From: Uloborus plumipes
Lineage: Eukaryota > Arthropoda > Arachnida > Araneae > Uloboridae
Direction of reading: 5' to 3'
Assembly (NCBI GenBank): GCA_038373865.1
Contig: JAXGGA010003965.1
Span: 1-64,000, forward strand
DNA length: 64,000 nucleotides
Shown: positions 12,701 through 26,005 of the stretch, in pieces
How positions within the stretch are numbered: position 1 is the stretch's first letter
Layout: every line of letters starts with the position of its first letter
Made by a program: the position numbers and the translations under genes
The notes under the pieces: model-generated
The model's database searches: none
Seen by the model: only the letters and a program-made list of their open reading frames with translations
Told to the model about the DNA's origin: nothing

Positions 12701-13260
12701 CATGTAAATGCATCTCTCTCACTACCTAGATATAGCTTTACTATGTACAGTATTTAATACGAGTTACATTGCATATGAGATTTCTTTCCTTGGCGTAGTC
12801 CTTCTGTGTGTTTTCAAAAGTTTCCGGTTTGTCAACAAAACATTTCATTTAGCGGATCAATAGTTGGAAAGCACAATGCCTTTTGATTTTAAATGGTGGA
12901 AATCAAACATGACAGTAAAATTTAGTCTGAATTTTTTGCCTCTTAACCCCCCTCCCCTCATTACATGATGCCATTTTTTTGTGGCAACTACGAAAAATAT
13001 TTCCCGCCCATTCTTGTGATCCTATTGGGAAAATGGGAAAAATAATTTAGTTTGAAAGGGGATGGGACGCACAAAGAAGTGTATTTTACAAACTGTTCCC
13101 TCTCGGATGAATAATGAAGATTGGCTCAGAAAACTCACTACTCAATTTTTTTTACAATCTTGAGAATATTGTCCATACTTGCTTGTTCAGGTTACTGAAA
13201 ATATTTTGCCGTTTCTGTATCCAATTTGATCTAAAAAATAGCCTTTTAAAAGCTTTAATC
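6795..13260 (+). other. Musashi intron, first part
   Basis: AT-rich intron sequence with homopolymer tracts. A GC-richer pocket lies at about 8685-8770 but shows no phase-compatible exon resembling Musashi. A palindrome CCCGTGCGGGAG occurs near 10339. No gene, RNA gene or bounded element recognised. The small ORFs at 8684, 9284 and 12213 have no recognisable motif and are taken as chance frames. Confidence 0.5.
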
Positions 13261-13468
13261 AGCGCATCAGTCATTTTATTCGCTCACCACATAGTTTTGT
13301 GATGAGCAATTGAATAAATGAGTCCTCAGCGCATCAGTCATTTTATTCGCTCATCACTTCGGATAGTTTTGTGATGAGTAATTGAACAAATGAGTCCTCA
13401 GCTCATCAGTCATTTTATTCGCTCACCACTTCAGATAGTTTTTGATGAGCAATTGAATAAACGAGTCC
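13261..13468. repeat. Minisatellite of three ~70-bp units with hairpin potential
   Basis: Three head-to-tail copies start at 13261, 13328 and 13400, with unit lengths of about 67, 72 and 69 bp. Each copy begins AGC(G/T)CATCAGTCATTTTATTC. Each unit is itself partly palindromic: CTCATCAC (or CTCACCAC) pairs with GTGATGAG, and CATTTTATTCGCTCA pairs imperfectly with TGAGCAATTGAATAAATG. The locus would therefore form three adjacent stem-loops in RNA. It lies within the large Musashi intron. Origin is unknown; a MITE that multiplied in tandem is possible. Confidence 0.85.
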
Positions 13469-16400
13469 AAAGTTAAACAATCATTCGCATGTTACTATTA
13501 ATTGAATGCCTCGGAAATTCGTATTTACTACTTATCGCAATTTATAGCAGTAGAAATGTCATAATTGCTACCCTTAAAAAATAACGTTAAAAAGTTCGTT
13601 TCTTTTTCAAGATATAAAATGGTAAGGTAGGATCACTTCGTTTTGTATTAACTTAGATGCGTTAAATTTAATTCCTGAACCAATAGCAAGTATGGAACTC
13701 ATCATGAGAGGGTTAGAAGTACCACTGCAACAGGGCGGGTGAAAAGGGATCCGGGATAGAAAATATATTAATCAAAACTTTTTTTTTTTTTTTTTTTTGT
13801 ATACCTATTGGTTAAAATGGAAGGGGGATCTAATACGATCCGTTAAAGGCTCTCCTTCGATAAATGATGGAACACTGAAAGGTGGTATTCAGCTTTGAAA
13901 ATATACTTTTTATGATTCCAAAATGAATATTTGATTTAGTTTTTCTTTCCGCCTTTAGAGAAGAAAAATTTGTGCATGGATTTTTTGCAACATTTCGGGG
14001 GAGGGAGTAATTTATTTCAAAAGTAAATGCTACTTAAATTGAAAATTTGGAATGACTTGACTGCCTGGAAACATTTTGAGATAACACTGAAGGTTATTAC
14101 TTAATCAGTCGTTAAAGTATATCTCCTTAGTTTAGCTTCTTAGCTCGGCCAAATAAGTTTTAAGCCATCCGTCGGAAATAATAAGATAACTAAAATTAAG
14201 CTTTCAGTCTTTTTGCCAGACATATCAAACTACCTTCCAGCCAATCTAAGATTACTAAATGCCGACTCCCGTATATGCTTCTGGCATCCAAAAGACTTCA
14301 GTTGTCTTTCAGCCGTTCCATTTTGTGCCCTCCATTTACATTTGTTCCTTAGGTTTCTCGGAATTAGAAGTTTCCTTGTAAGAAAGAAATAAAACTCGCT
14401 CAAGATATGAAAATTTTAAAAAGTAACTAATAAATGGCGCTTGCTGATAATACAATTCTGATTTACTTTAAAACAAAAGTTTACTTTGAATGAGTAAAGT
14501 CTTTTTTTAATCATAAATACACGAAAGTTGTATTACTGATTATAATTTCGCTTAAATTAGATTTCATTTGCATCGACGTTTTAAGTACTAAACTTAATAT
14601 TTATTCAAAATGTATCGCAAACACTTAGCTGGAAAATTCTTAATTACATTAAAAATTATGTTTAGAATGTTTAATAAAGCACGATTTACGTTGAACAAGA
14701 TAAATTTGAATGACTTTAAATACATACTGTGTATTTGTTTTTAACCTAATGTTTTTCTCCCCACAAATGTAAATAGAAATTATGCTTTAAGAGTAAAAAA
14801 CGTACTTTTAAATTTTGCTAAAAGTGGGCAAAACACTTTAATAAGAATAGTTTATATTTTGTTTTCTGTGAATAAATTTTATCCCGGTGTTTAAAAAAAT
14901 AGTTTAACATTTTTAATGTAAAGTTTTCATTTTTATTTTAGCTAAAACGGTTGCAAAAACGTTAACTAATAGGTGTGTATTTTATCTCAAACACATTTAA
15001 GTTTCTGAAAATATTTTCAAGTTAATTAGTAAAAAATAGCAAGTGAAATGAGCATTTTATACCTTCATTGTAAAAACTATTTGTTGCAGATTTTGAAACG
15101 TAGGAAACTAAACAAATTTTCCATTTTTTTTTTACACTTTCAATTATCTTGATAAAAACGTTGCAGTTTTCTCAAAACATTCAATAGCGGATTTGTTTTA
15201 TGTGATCTATATTTTAAAACTATATGCTATAAGTATTATTTTTTTTTTTTTTTTGATTCCCCTCAAACCCATACATCTAATCATTATTACATATACGTTT
15301 ATTTAATCAGCATAAAAAACACAAACAAATACTGTTTTTAAAAAAGAGTAATTTTAAACTAATTTTCTGTATTCCGTGCTGAGCAAGTGTCATTTTACTA
15401 ATCAAGAAATTTAGAAAACTATTTAAGGTACATAGAACATATTAGATTTACTGATTTATTTATCTCTTTATTTGTAAAATATCTGATAGTACTTAATTTT
15501 TAATTTTATTCAAACATTTGTTAGAAATAAATTAAAATATTTTAGCTCTTAATTGAAACACTGTTTTTGGATAACTTATTTTTTTGATTTCATCATTATA
15601 AAAATAGAAAATTTTAGGTTAGCGTCTGATGTTTATTTATATATTATAATACGTTCACGCATTTTTATTTTCATATCAGTGCACAATTTTATTCTAAGTT
15701 GTGTTTAAACTTCGTTTTAAATATTTCTGTGTGTCTGTGAACTGCCTACGAAATTGTAATAATGGACAATCGTCGAAACATTATTTTGCATCGTTTTATT
15801 CCCTATCAGATACTGTCGATGATTTTTTTTTATTTTTACTAACGCAGCTTAATATTTGAGATTGAACAATATATGCCTGTAACAAATTGCCACAATTCAT
15901 TTTCCGTATTTTTTGAACTTTGACGACTCAACCAAAGCATTTTGCTGCTTGTATATGTTTGCTCTGATATTTTAATATTTTTCCATATTTCTGTGGAAGA
16001 GCGCTATTTATTCTTTGTGGATTTCGACGTACACTTCTACGTTTTTGCAAATTTTGTGATATGTTGCTCTGTCGTACATTTTATACTGTTGCTCGTTTCG
16101 TTTTGAATTCCATTTTTGTGCTGACTACGTGTTGTTATTGACTATGTTGGAAATAAATTATTCTTTCAAAGCCTAAAATAGCTGACGTTTCGTGGATTTT
16201 TGTTCAGAACTAATAAACAAAAAAGACTTTTTAGGAACGGAATTCGTTCTTAAATGTTATGAACCTCGCTTAACATGAAACTTTACAAAATGCTTTTTAT
16301 CTATTTGTCCATTTTTTTCGAATAAATATACTAATAAGCGTTTTTACGCGGATGTGAAGACATAAGTTACCTAACGTGTCGAAAAGTATGAGAGCTCTGT

Positions 16401-19400
16401 CTAGATTTATCAGTTCGTTTGTTAGAAGTTGAAGCATTTAAAAGCGAAATTCGCTCCTAAATCAGTCGAAAAGACACAAAATCACTTCAGCAATTGCAGC
16501 AGTTGTACGCAAAATTATTTATTTATTTGTTTATTTTCAACTGTAAAAGAATTGGCATTTTTTGTAGACGAGAAATCACATTCTAAGATGCATGTTATTA
16601 AGCTATAATGTTAGCTTTTTCAAACTTTTTTCTTCTCTTTTCAACTTTTTTCTTTCTTTTTTCTTTCGACTTTCAACTCCGTTTAGGACTTTGCATTGAA
16701 ACTGAAAACCAGTCAACTATCCTACGTAGATTTCTTCAATAACACTCAAAAGACTCATTTAAGACTACAATGCACTTGTACAGAGTATTGTTTCATATAC
16801 AGCTAACCTTTTTCCATACCTATTCAATTTTTTTCTTTCTTCTTCATTGATATTTCATGCAATGACTTATATGTTATGAATTACAAGGAATAAAATTAAT
16901 TATTCGAATCTTTGGTTTCAAAAGTTGAATGTCTTCTTCGATTTTTCATTCGATTCTATTGCCACATATTCTATTGTCTTGAGTCCTTTTCTAGTTCGAT
17001 TTTGGATGAAAACTTCCGCGTTTGGTCTGACTTGGTTGCCATGTGTTTTTTCTCTCACATTGGTGTATTTACTTATTTGTTGCATTTTCACATAAAATGA
17101 ATTCGATCGATTTGAAAACTTTTTCATTGCAAAATTAATAACAGCTGTTAGGTTCCTCTGATCTTGCGTGGTTTTGCGCTTAAAATCAAAATGTCATCTA
17201 GTTTCATTTTTTCCTTAATTGTTCTTTCGTGCGAATGTTCGTTGAAATGCTGAAAAATTGGTGATTCGCACGGAATAATTACGTGCAAATTACATGTTTT
17301 TGCAATTTACGTTCTTAATTGTAGGAAGGAGTCGTGTACATATGAAACGTTTTATGTTTTTTAGATTTCCATTGAAAATTAATATGAAACCTCCAAAAGC
17401 TGATAAAATTTCACTATATCTTTTACTGCAGTAAAAGCTATTTTATCGTACAGATTTATCAAAAATACCCTGAATACTGCTTAGTCAACTTGGACAATTA
17501 TTATTGGCTCTTTACTCGAATTTATCACATACGATGTTTAAACAAATGAAAGAAAAAAAAACATGTTTGTTTGTTTGTACGACAATATTTTTTAGAGTAT
17601 TTCTTTTTTTTTTTTTTTAATTTTATTCTTAATTGCATTCTTATTTAAATGAAAGTGTAATATTTCCTCTATGATAAAGTGGAAAAACACTTGAATCAAA
17701 ACACTGAACATATTTTATACTCAATACAGTTTTATATTGATAAAAAATGCCGATTCTTTTACAGTTATTTCACATTTCTACAAAATTAGAATATTGAAAT
17801 AAATTTAAACATAAAAACCTTTATCTACTTAATTCAAAGACTAGGCAATATTTAAGCTTTATAAATTGAATTAAGCCATAATTAAGCATGACATTGTTTT
17901 TTCAGTTCCACTTTTGAATAAAGAGGGCAAAAACTCCCTTTCACTTTGTTTCTATGAGGAAGAAACAAGGAAAACATCGTTTAACACGAAGCTTTTCAAT
18001 TTTGCCAAGTTTCTTAGAAATTAATTTCATTCCCTCTACATGCTTTCCTGTAAAGTTAATAAAAGCTAATTCAATAAAAGCTCCAATAATTAAATCAATT
18101 GGCAATTTTTCCCTCGAATTATTTTTTCGAATTTTAATTGGATTGACAATAAAAATACGTAAAACTTATGTCAAGACCTGGGAAAGGTAAACGAAATAAT
18201 TGAAAATAATTTAGCCAGCAATTATTGCTATTTTTATTTATAACTACACACTTATTGAATATTTATATCTTTTATTAACTTTTTTTTTTCAATTATAGTT
18301 AAAAATGACGAAAAAATATACGTATTTAATTTGTTGATTTATGTAGTAATTTAAAAGGTAGTAAAAGTACTGAAATTAGATTTCTTTTTTCGTTAACGAA
18401 AATACCATGCTTTAGCATTGTGTACTCATGCATTAGTTTTGTGTTTGTTTAAACATTTAACTTTTAAACTGCTAAGAAAAATGCATAATCAAGTGCAGTA
18501 CTTAAAAACTGGCAAATTTCTTTACGTTTGATAAAAGAGACTTTAAGAGAGAGGTTTTAAACAATATTTAGTGTTAATCAAAAATATAAATTTTAAAAGG
18601 ATCCAATTCCAATGCATTTAAAATCGTTTCATATCGAATTTTACTTATTCTAAAGGATAATTATGCAGTAAGCTTCATTTTTTTTCTAACTGTGCTGTAG
18701 AAAAGTTGATGAAACGTACCACAGCAGAGGAAAATGTGTTTCAAATTAAAAACATTCCTTTATAGGGGAGAAAACAAAGAGAATGAAGTATTTTTAGGTT
18801 GTTTAAAGATTAAGTCTTAAGAATTTTAAGCCAAGTTGGCGTATGAAAGGAAAGTCTGTCACATATGTAATTTTCACTGTCATGGGTTTTACTTTATCTT
18901 TTTAAAAACTAAAGGAATAAGGCACACAATAAACAAATGAAATGAATAGCGATGGAAGCTGTATAAAAATATTATATTTTCCTTTTAATAGAATTTTGAA
19001 AAGTAATTTAGAAAAATAAATACTATTTCACAAATTGAATCAGATTAGAAATCAGAAACAAAATTATACTTTTGTAGTACGTTAAGAATAAACCTAAAAT
19101 ACATAAATCACGTTTGCCTCAAACGTGTTTGGTTTGGTAATAAGGATGATGAAAGAGAAAATATAAACAATTTTGGAGCTGATTAACCTTTTTTATTGAA
19201 AGCAAATTTATTAAAAATCCAGCAATTGAAATGTGAAGCGTTTCCAAAGCTAAATTTGTACTGATAATTTTATTTACAGTATTGAAGAGATAGCTGTTGT
19301 AGTGCAGTAAATCATAGATAACGGTATTTTGGTGCTTAGTGGCCGTTGTAATTTGTATGGATGCATTTAGGTAGTTTCTAGTAGTCTTGTAGAGTGGAAT

Positions 19401-22400
19401 TCTTGTTTGTTGAAATTAACTCTCCTTTTTCTCATATACTGTGTACCTCTTTTCTCTTATTAGATCTTTTAGTGTAGTTTTAGACTGAGTATTTTGTAAA
19501 CACATCGTTTGCATGTCTTTAGAAAAGGCATTGAGCATTTGAAAGAATTGCACTTGAAATATAGAGGGGTATTAAAATTTAAGAAGTTTTGAGGAAAACG
19601 GGTTTTTTAATTTTAAGAAACGTTTAAAGTAGAAATACGCATTTATTTACTTATTTATTTACTTAAATAAAATTGCAAAGAGTGGAAGTTTATATCTTAA
19701 AGAAAAGAAATTGCTTAAAAACATAAAAATTAAAAACAAATAATATTTCTTTAGTCATAGTAATTTTTTTTTACATAGTACAAAAACCTTTGTTTTTTAT
19801 AAATTTGAAATTATAAAAAAAAGGAAAAGCAATGTCTAAAAATATATTTATAATTCCAATCGCTTAATTAAAGCGAGAAGCATTACCTCTCTAAAAAATC
19901 AAAATAAGAGCTTGTGTTTTCTATTTTATTTTTTTATTCCCCAGAAGAAAACCCCATTATCATACTTGCTCAAGCTCAGCTCAAATAAATATTACCAGAA
20001 CAAAAATTTTTTGTGATTAAAATGTTTTATCCACTTAAATCAATTAAAATAGTGTAAATCTATTCTTAAATGCTATTTTCAAAAATTTATATTTCTTTAT
20101 AAGATTTAACAAAATTTATTTCTATTATACTAGTCTGAAAGCACCATAAGTTGAGTATTTTATTTTTGTCTTCTGTAATATCGATGCAAATGGATTTTGT
20201 TTTTGTTTCTTAAAGTAGATTTAGAATCCTTTAGCAATAGAAAAGATTTCCTGTTTGAAATGCAAATCATACAGCATCCATATATTACATTGTGGGAAAT
20301 AATCCGTGAATACTTTTTTCCTTAAAAACATCTTGTATTATTTAGTGTGATATGTACAAAGATATATAATTATAAATCATCAAACTTTGCTTTACGTCAT
20401 TAATATGAAATTTTCATTTTATATTGGTAGCAGTTATTATTGTCAAAAGATTTATTTATCTCTTGAATGTGGGTAATTGTTTATGTAAATGATTGATACT
20501 GTATGCTTTTTGTTTAAAGGACTAGAAACCGATCAAAGTTAGGTTCTTATATAAATAAAGGTGCTTATTTTTGCCTAACTTCATGGAATTAATATTTTAA
20601 ATTTGGTTGCATAGAAGAGTTTAAAATAATTTTATTTAAGCGTTCAAATACAAGATTAATGTAGTGTGTTAACGATATGCTGATAGGATGTTTATAGGAA
20701 AAAGCAACCAGCATGAAAGTTCAAAATGAGTTGTTTCTACGGATTAAAACGAAAATTTTGCTTTTGGGTCAAAACCTGCACTGTTCGTAGGTAACTAGCT
20801 TATTAAGGAGTACAATATTACTTCATTGATGACATGAACCATTTTAATATCTAATTTGAAAGTATAGAAAAAGATGTATGAAGAATAGAAATCAAAGATT
20901 TAAAGACATGTAAATCTTTCTTGACAACTGAAATCTGAAATTATATTGAGTACAGTTAAGTACAGTTTAAGCACAGTTAATCTGTAAGAATGCTATTTAA
21001 TTTCTTAAAATGATGGAGAAGCAGTTTAAGTACCTACAGCCACAAGTTATGGAAAAAAGCACCAATCCAAAGAAAAATAGCTTTAAATAATTGAGAGAAA
21101 TGTGAAGTATGCTGCTTAAAATTATTCATGATACAATATTTGGGTAGAGAAACGATTTTGAAACAAAGCATGCGCTACTGTCTGATTTTCTTAGGTAAAA
21201 CCTTCCTCGTATTTACGCATGCGTCAGGTCTTCTCTGATCTCACCAAAATAGGGGTGATAGGTAAGATAGCAATCAGGAGGAGAATAATAAGAAGCATTT
21301 TGCGCCGTATCAAACAACGTAGAACGATGCTAATTTCAAATACAAATTTAGTTGAATATGTCAAAAGGATAGCAAATGCAAGTTTTAAATTGAAAACTTC
21401 AGAAAGTTCCCACTAACAACCCATCACCCCTTTTTTAAGTGGAATGGTTCGCGAGTGCTAGGCGCAGTTCGTACGGACGGACGGTAAGCGTTTAGCAAAA
21501 TAAATACAGATAGTAGGTAATTCAAAGTCGAGTTAATGACCTTTCTTCATTACTTCGCGATTCGTTGAAATTTTACTCTGAACACTACAAAATAAGCATA
21601 TAACTTACAGTTTCGTTTCACACCATTTCCCATTTTATGATATATGGACAGAAAATATCTTGTTAAAATTATTTGCATGGAAACGTATGAAACCTTTAGA
21701 TATTTTAGATTAGAGTTCTGAAAAGCGAGGAAATTCAATACTGTAAAGTAGTAACTTATATTTTTCTTTAAACTCTTTAAGAGGATGATTCTTAAATCCG
21801 AAAAAATGTTTACGTTATTAGCACTTAAATATTCTTTCTTAAGTGTGCATTTATTATTAATTAAAAGTTTAGATTGTGATATGTAAATTAAAGTAAACGA
21901 AACTTTGTGTTAATAATTTATAATTGCCATTATTATTTTCCTTAAAAAAAGAATTGAATAGTTGCTTTTCGATTATATGTTTTATTTTTATACCAATTAC
22001 ATATTTTCGTGTGAAAAAATGAGTGTATTTCGCATACTATTTTAACTTTCTGATTTTTTAAATTCATATTTCTTGAGAGTTACTTAGGGTCCCACTTTAA
22101 AATTTTGTTTTGTTTTATTTTTTTAAGAATTCGCATAACGTTTGTGGTGGTTTTACTTTTTCAAAAACGAGCGTGTTTTGTCGTAAGTTATAAGGTAATC
22201 TGTCTTTCAAATGCTCAAATGTAGACATTACCAAGAAGTTTTAATATCTTAATTTTTAAAAGATGTTGGTATGTTTATTGTGTAGTAATATCTTATCAAA
22301 CTTTATATATGCGTTTACACTGTTAACATTGGTGTATTTTTTCTCCAATAAAATTGAATTTATGGTTAATTTCTAGAAAAAACCCAGTTTTTTTTTTTTT

Positions 22401-25304
22401 TTAATTTTATTTTAAAAGGACCTGTTTACTGCACAGTATGAAATAAATAATTTATCTTAGACTTTTAGGAACGTATAATCATATATGCTAAATTGGAGTT
22501 CACGTAATGAAGATTTGTAATGTAAAATATTGTTATGAAAATATCATTTATTTAAAAAAAAAAAACAAATTTCAAACGAGTGCAGAGATTTGTTTTGGAG
22601 ACGCTAGGAGCCTTTTTTTTTTCAACGCGAATGAAACTGAAATTCTGGTTGAAAATCTTAGTTGACGTTTCGGACGTTCTTTCATCTATAAGTGAGTTCA
22701 CTTCTTTTTTTGCTGAAAAGTAATCTTCTTGTACCCTCAAAAAACGACTGCACTCATTTATGCTTTAATAAATATTATTTTTTCAAAATGTATCCGTTGT
22801 AGAATAATGTCTTGAAGCATATAAATCAAATCAAAATTTTTCTATGACATTACTGTTTTTTGAAACTAATACGTAATAAGATATTACTGCACGAAGCTAT
22901 AGTTCTTTTCGTATTTCTCTGCGCCCTGGTGTTGTAAGTGACGTGTCTTTTGTCCAACGCATTGCTTGTTAGGCTTTCGATATTAAATATTGGTCGTTAG
23001 TCGTCTGGTGTTCTCGTATAGTTCTCTTTTTCAATTTTCTCATCTTAGCCATTTTATCACAACCGACTAGCGGTTCTTCGTAGCTCTTTCATCTTCCAAC
23101 TAGTCCCTATCAGTAAAATAGTCCTATCTAATAGCTTTATAAATCCAAATCTTTTAGTCCTCCATCAACGTTTCAGTCTCCTCGTAGCCCTTCTAAACAG
23201 AACCAGCTGAGAAGAGTCTTCTACAGTAGCAATATAGTATTTTCTACAATAGTTTCTCAGTCTTTCTCTCTTTAGAATACTTTTCCACTAGAACTTCTCT
23301 GGTATCTTTCGATTTATAGTGTAGTTAATACCCTCATAGTCCTTCTAATAGTTCCCGTCGTAGTTAGTAGTAGTAAAATCCATCTTGACGAGTTTCGATT
23401 CTCCTCTTCATGGATATGACGTGAGGTAAGAATTAGTAAAGATCTGTGCATATGTACTCTTAAAAGTTTCGCTGTTTTCCTGATTTTTATTCTTTTATCG
23501 TCTGGCATCTCATATTTGTAAAGTGTTTGATTTTTGTTCATATTCGGAGTGTTTGTCTCAACATAGTTACTAATCATATATTCGAAAATAATTGAATTAA
23601 ATATTCATTTTAACTTCTTAATTTTAAGTAGTTATCATGTATGAGTGATATTATTTATCGTACTGTAGTTTCTTTTTTAAACTGTTTGGTAATGCAGTCA
23701 TATTCTATTAAAAAATGTGTGAGGCTATGCACCCAAAAAATTGACTTCCATGCTTTCAAAAAATGTAATTTTTTGTTCATATAAATCAAATTTATCTGCT
23801 TAGTAATGTAATTACTCTGAAAAGCACACTGAAAGTTTTGGTTTAAAATACTGTTTAAAATTTTAGCACTTGTAGTTGCGTCGTATCAATCTTAGTTAAC
23901 ATTTTTTTGTAGTTAAAAGATACTACAAAAACACATTTTAGCATGGAGATGGCAATAGATCGTAATGAAATTTAAATTTTACTTCGTTATAATCTTGACA
24001 AGACGAGTTATGATGCATAGAATTTGCATTTTAAAACAAATTTTAATATTAAGCAGATTACTAAGTTCATGTATACCACAGAAAAACATCAATAACATGC
24101 TAATATTTTGGATGATAAGGATGCCATTTTTTCCTTTTGTCGGAGCAGAAGTTTTAACATGACACCGTGTTTATAAAAGAAAAAGCAAAGGTCACATGAG
24201 ACTTCATAAACATCAGTGTAGTTATAGTTATTGTTTTACTGTTAAGTTTTCTCGCAAACTAACTCTGTGATTTCAAATTTTGCCTACAATTCTAATAAAC
24301 GGCTTTTAAAAAAATCGTTGATTTTGGCATTCAAAGAAAAACGGTTCTCTTACATAGTTTAGAAAATCTATGAAAGGAATCCATCTGCTTTTGGTGGCAA
24401 AACTTTAATAAAAAAATAATAGAAAAAATGTGGTGAGAAACAAGGCAAGAAAAGAAAAAAAATCATTCCTCTCTTTTTATTATGACAACATGTGCCATCT
24501 TGTCATTGCATCAGCATCTCAATGCTTAGTTTTCTTCTAGGCATATCTCATACGATTGAAAACATTGAGAACTATTTGGCAAATCTTGTAAACTATAATA
24601 TTAAATTATAATAGCTTTAATATCTAATAAAATATTTTACACACTTTTGTTTTCTTGGGAAATGTTCTATAGTATAAGACAAATTCCTTTTCATTTTGAC
24701 AGAGTTCTCACATAAAACTGTTTAAGAAGTTATAACAAGTGGAGCCATAAAATGTGATTATAGTCCGTTGATTTGAAACCAACTTCTCAAAAATCAGATT
24801 CATAGACATTTTCTAAATGAAAAGAAGATTGAACATGCTGCCTATCCGTTATTTTGTTTTAAATCCTCCCTTAGGTTATTGTATATGGTTAGGTTATTGT
24901 ATACTCAATAATACTAAAGAGTCTCTCATAAACCTAAACAGACCACACCTGAAAAAAAATCCGGTTATAAACACTCCAATCGAGCAATAAGAAATCACTA
25001 CTCAGTTATAGGTTGTCTCAATATTAAATTTGTCTGTTTTGCTGACCATTGAAAATGGGTTACGTATTTTTGATACTTATTTCGAGTGCGAAAAATTTAC
25101 TCTTTTGTAGATTTTGCTCTAAATAATATATCATATACATTTATAAAGAATATTATTGTTTTCTTTGTCATGTCAGCATGTTTTTTGTTCAGTTGTATTT
25201 TTTTCCATGTGGTAGCTTCTTGTCTAATCTTCCTTTTTGTTGATCGCTTGCATTATTGACTAACAATGCTTCCTGTGTCTTTTTTCCCCTTCCTGCTCTT
25301 GTAG
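13469..25304 (+). other. Musashi intron, second part
   Basis: Nearly 12 kb of AT-rich sequence with many homopolymers (for example an 18-T run near 13781). A pyrimidine-rich patch lies at about 22890-23390. The last 35 bases form a strong pyrimidine tract (TTTTTTCCCCTTCCTGCTCT) before the acceptor GTAG at 25304. I see no further exon with a Musashi-like peptide in the required phase, no RNA gene and no clearly bounded transposon. Confidence 0.5.
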
Positions 25305-25358
25305 TGGAACTGAATGGTCAGCAGACGTCCCCACCGCTACTAACTCAAGCCCTCTCAG
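25305..25358 (+). CDS. Rbp6: Musashi-family protein, 54-nt cassette-like exon
   Basis: The exon is bounded by an excellent acceptor (CTTGTAG) and a donor CTCAG|GTAAAT. It is exactly 54 nt, a multiple of three, in phase 1 on both sides. With the G carried over from the previous exon it reads VELNGQQTSPPLLTQALS, and it hands a single G to the next exon. Both this exon and the next begin with TG, so the junction codon is GTG (Val) whether this exon is included or skipped. It is therefore a natural cassette exon adding 18 residues to the disordered C-terminal region. I do not recognise this peptide in vertebrate Musashi, so its role is unknown. The support is splice signals, phase and lack of stops rather than strong homology. 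Confidence 0.7.
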
Positions 25359-25776
25359 GTAAATGATCATTTGCCTTTTCTTTGTCTTTAATGCTATTCC
25401 TCATTTCATTTCCTTTGCTTTCATACCATCTTTAAATTTCCTGCTTATAGCTCTTGCTAATTTAAAAAATATTGTAGATTCTTTTGAAAAAAAATGCGTA
25501 TTTGAACGTCACGTATGATTCTCTAGGATGTTACCTTGATCCAAAGCACTGATGAACGATCGACAGATTTGAGCAGTTTTATTAATTTTAGAGTGTAAAA
25601 TTATAGTCTAAATCCCTGTAATTGTTATCAGTTTTAAGCAGCGAAATTCAAAAGTCTTATTTTCGTTGCTTTTGATTTACTTTGCATATTTTCCTTTGAA
25701 GACTTGTTTTTCAAAAAAAGCAATCAATTACTGAAATTAAAGATTTTTTTAAACCAAAAAAGTAGTGCAATATGTA
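25359..25776 (+). other. Musashi intron between cassette exon and MITE
   Basis: AT-rich intron sequence; nothing recognised. Confidence 0.5.
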
Positions 25777-26005
25777 CAGTGCAAAAAATAAACTTGTTTT
25801 TACAGTATAATATTGGCAACAAAAGTTACAGTTTAAAACTATAAAATGCACAGTAATTAACTGTAAAATTAGCAATTTTACAATTTATCGCAGCAGAATT
25901 AGCAATTTTACAGTTTACTACTGTAAAACAAGCAATTTTTGTTACAGTTTATTACTATAAAATTAGCTGTATTGTACTGTAAAAACAACTTTTTTTTTTG
26001 CAGTG
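25777..26005. mobile_element. Small TIR element (MITE), TA-flanked, built of ACTGTAAAA repeats
   Basis: The left end CAGTGCAAAAAATAAACTTG pairs imperfectly with the right end, which reads GTTTTTTTTTTGCAGTG on its own strand after CTGTAAAAACAACT. Both ends are flanked by TA (25775-25776 and 26006-26007). Reverse-complementing the right end gives about 30 bp of terminal inverted repeat ending in TTTTTACAGT. The interior is a run of short motifs, GCAATTTTACAG and TACTGTAAAA, in both orientations. The TA flanks suggest Tc1/mariner-mediated mobility; there is no coding capacity. Confidence 0.7.
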
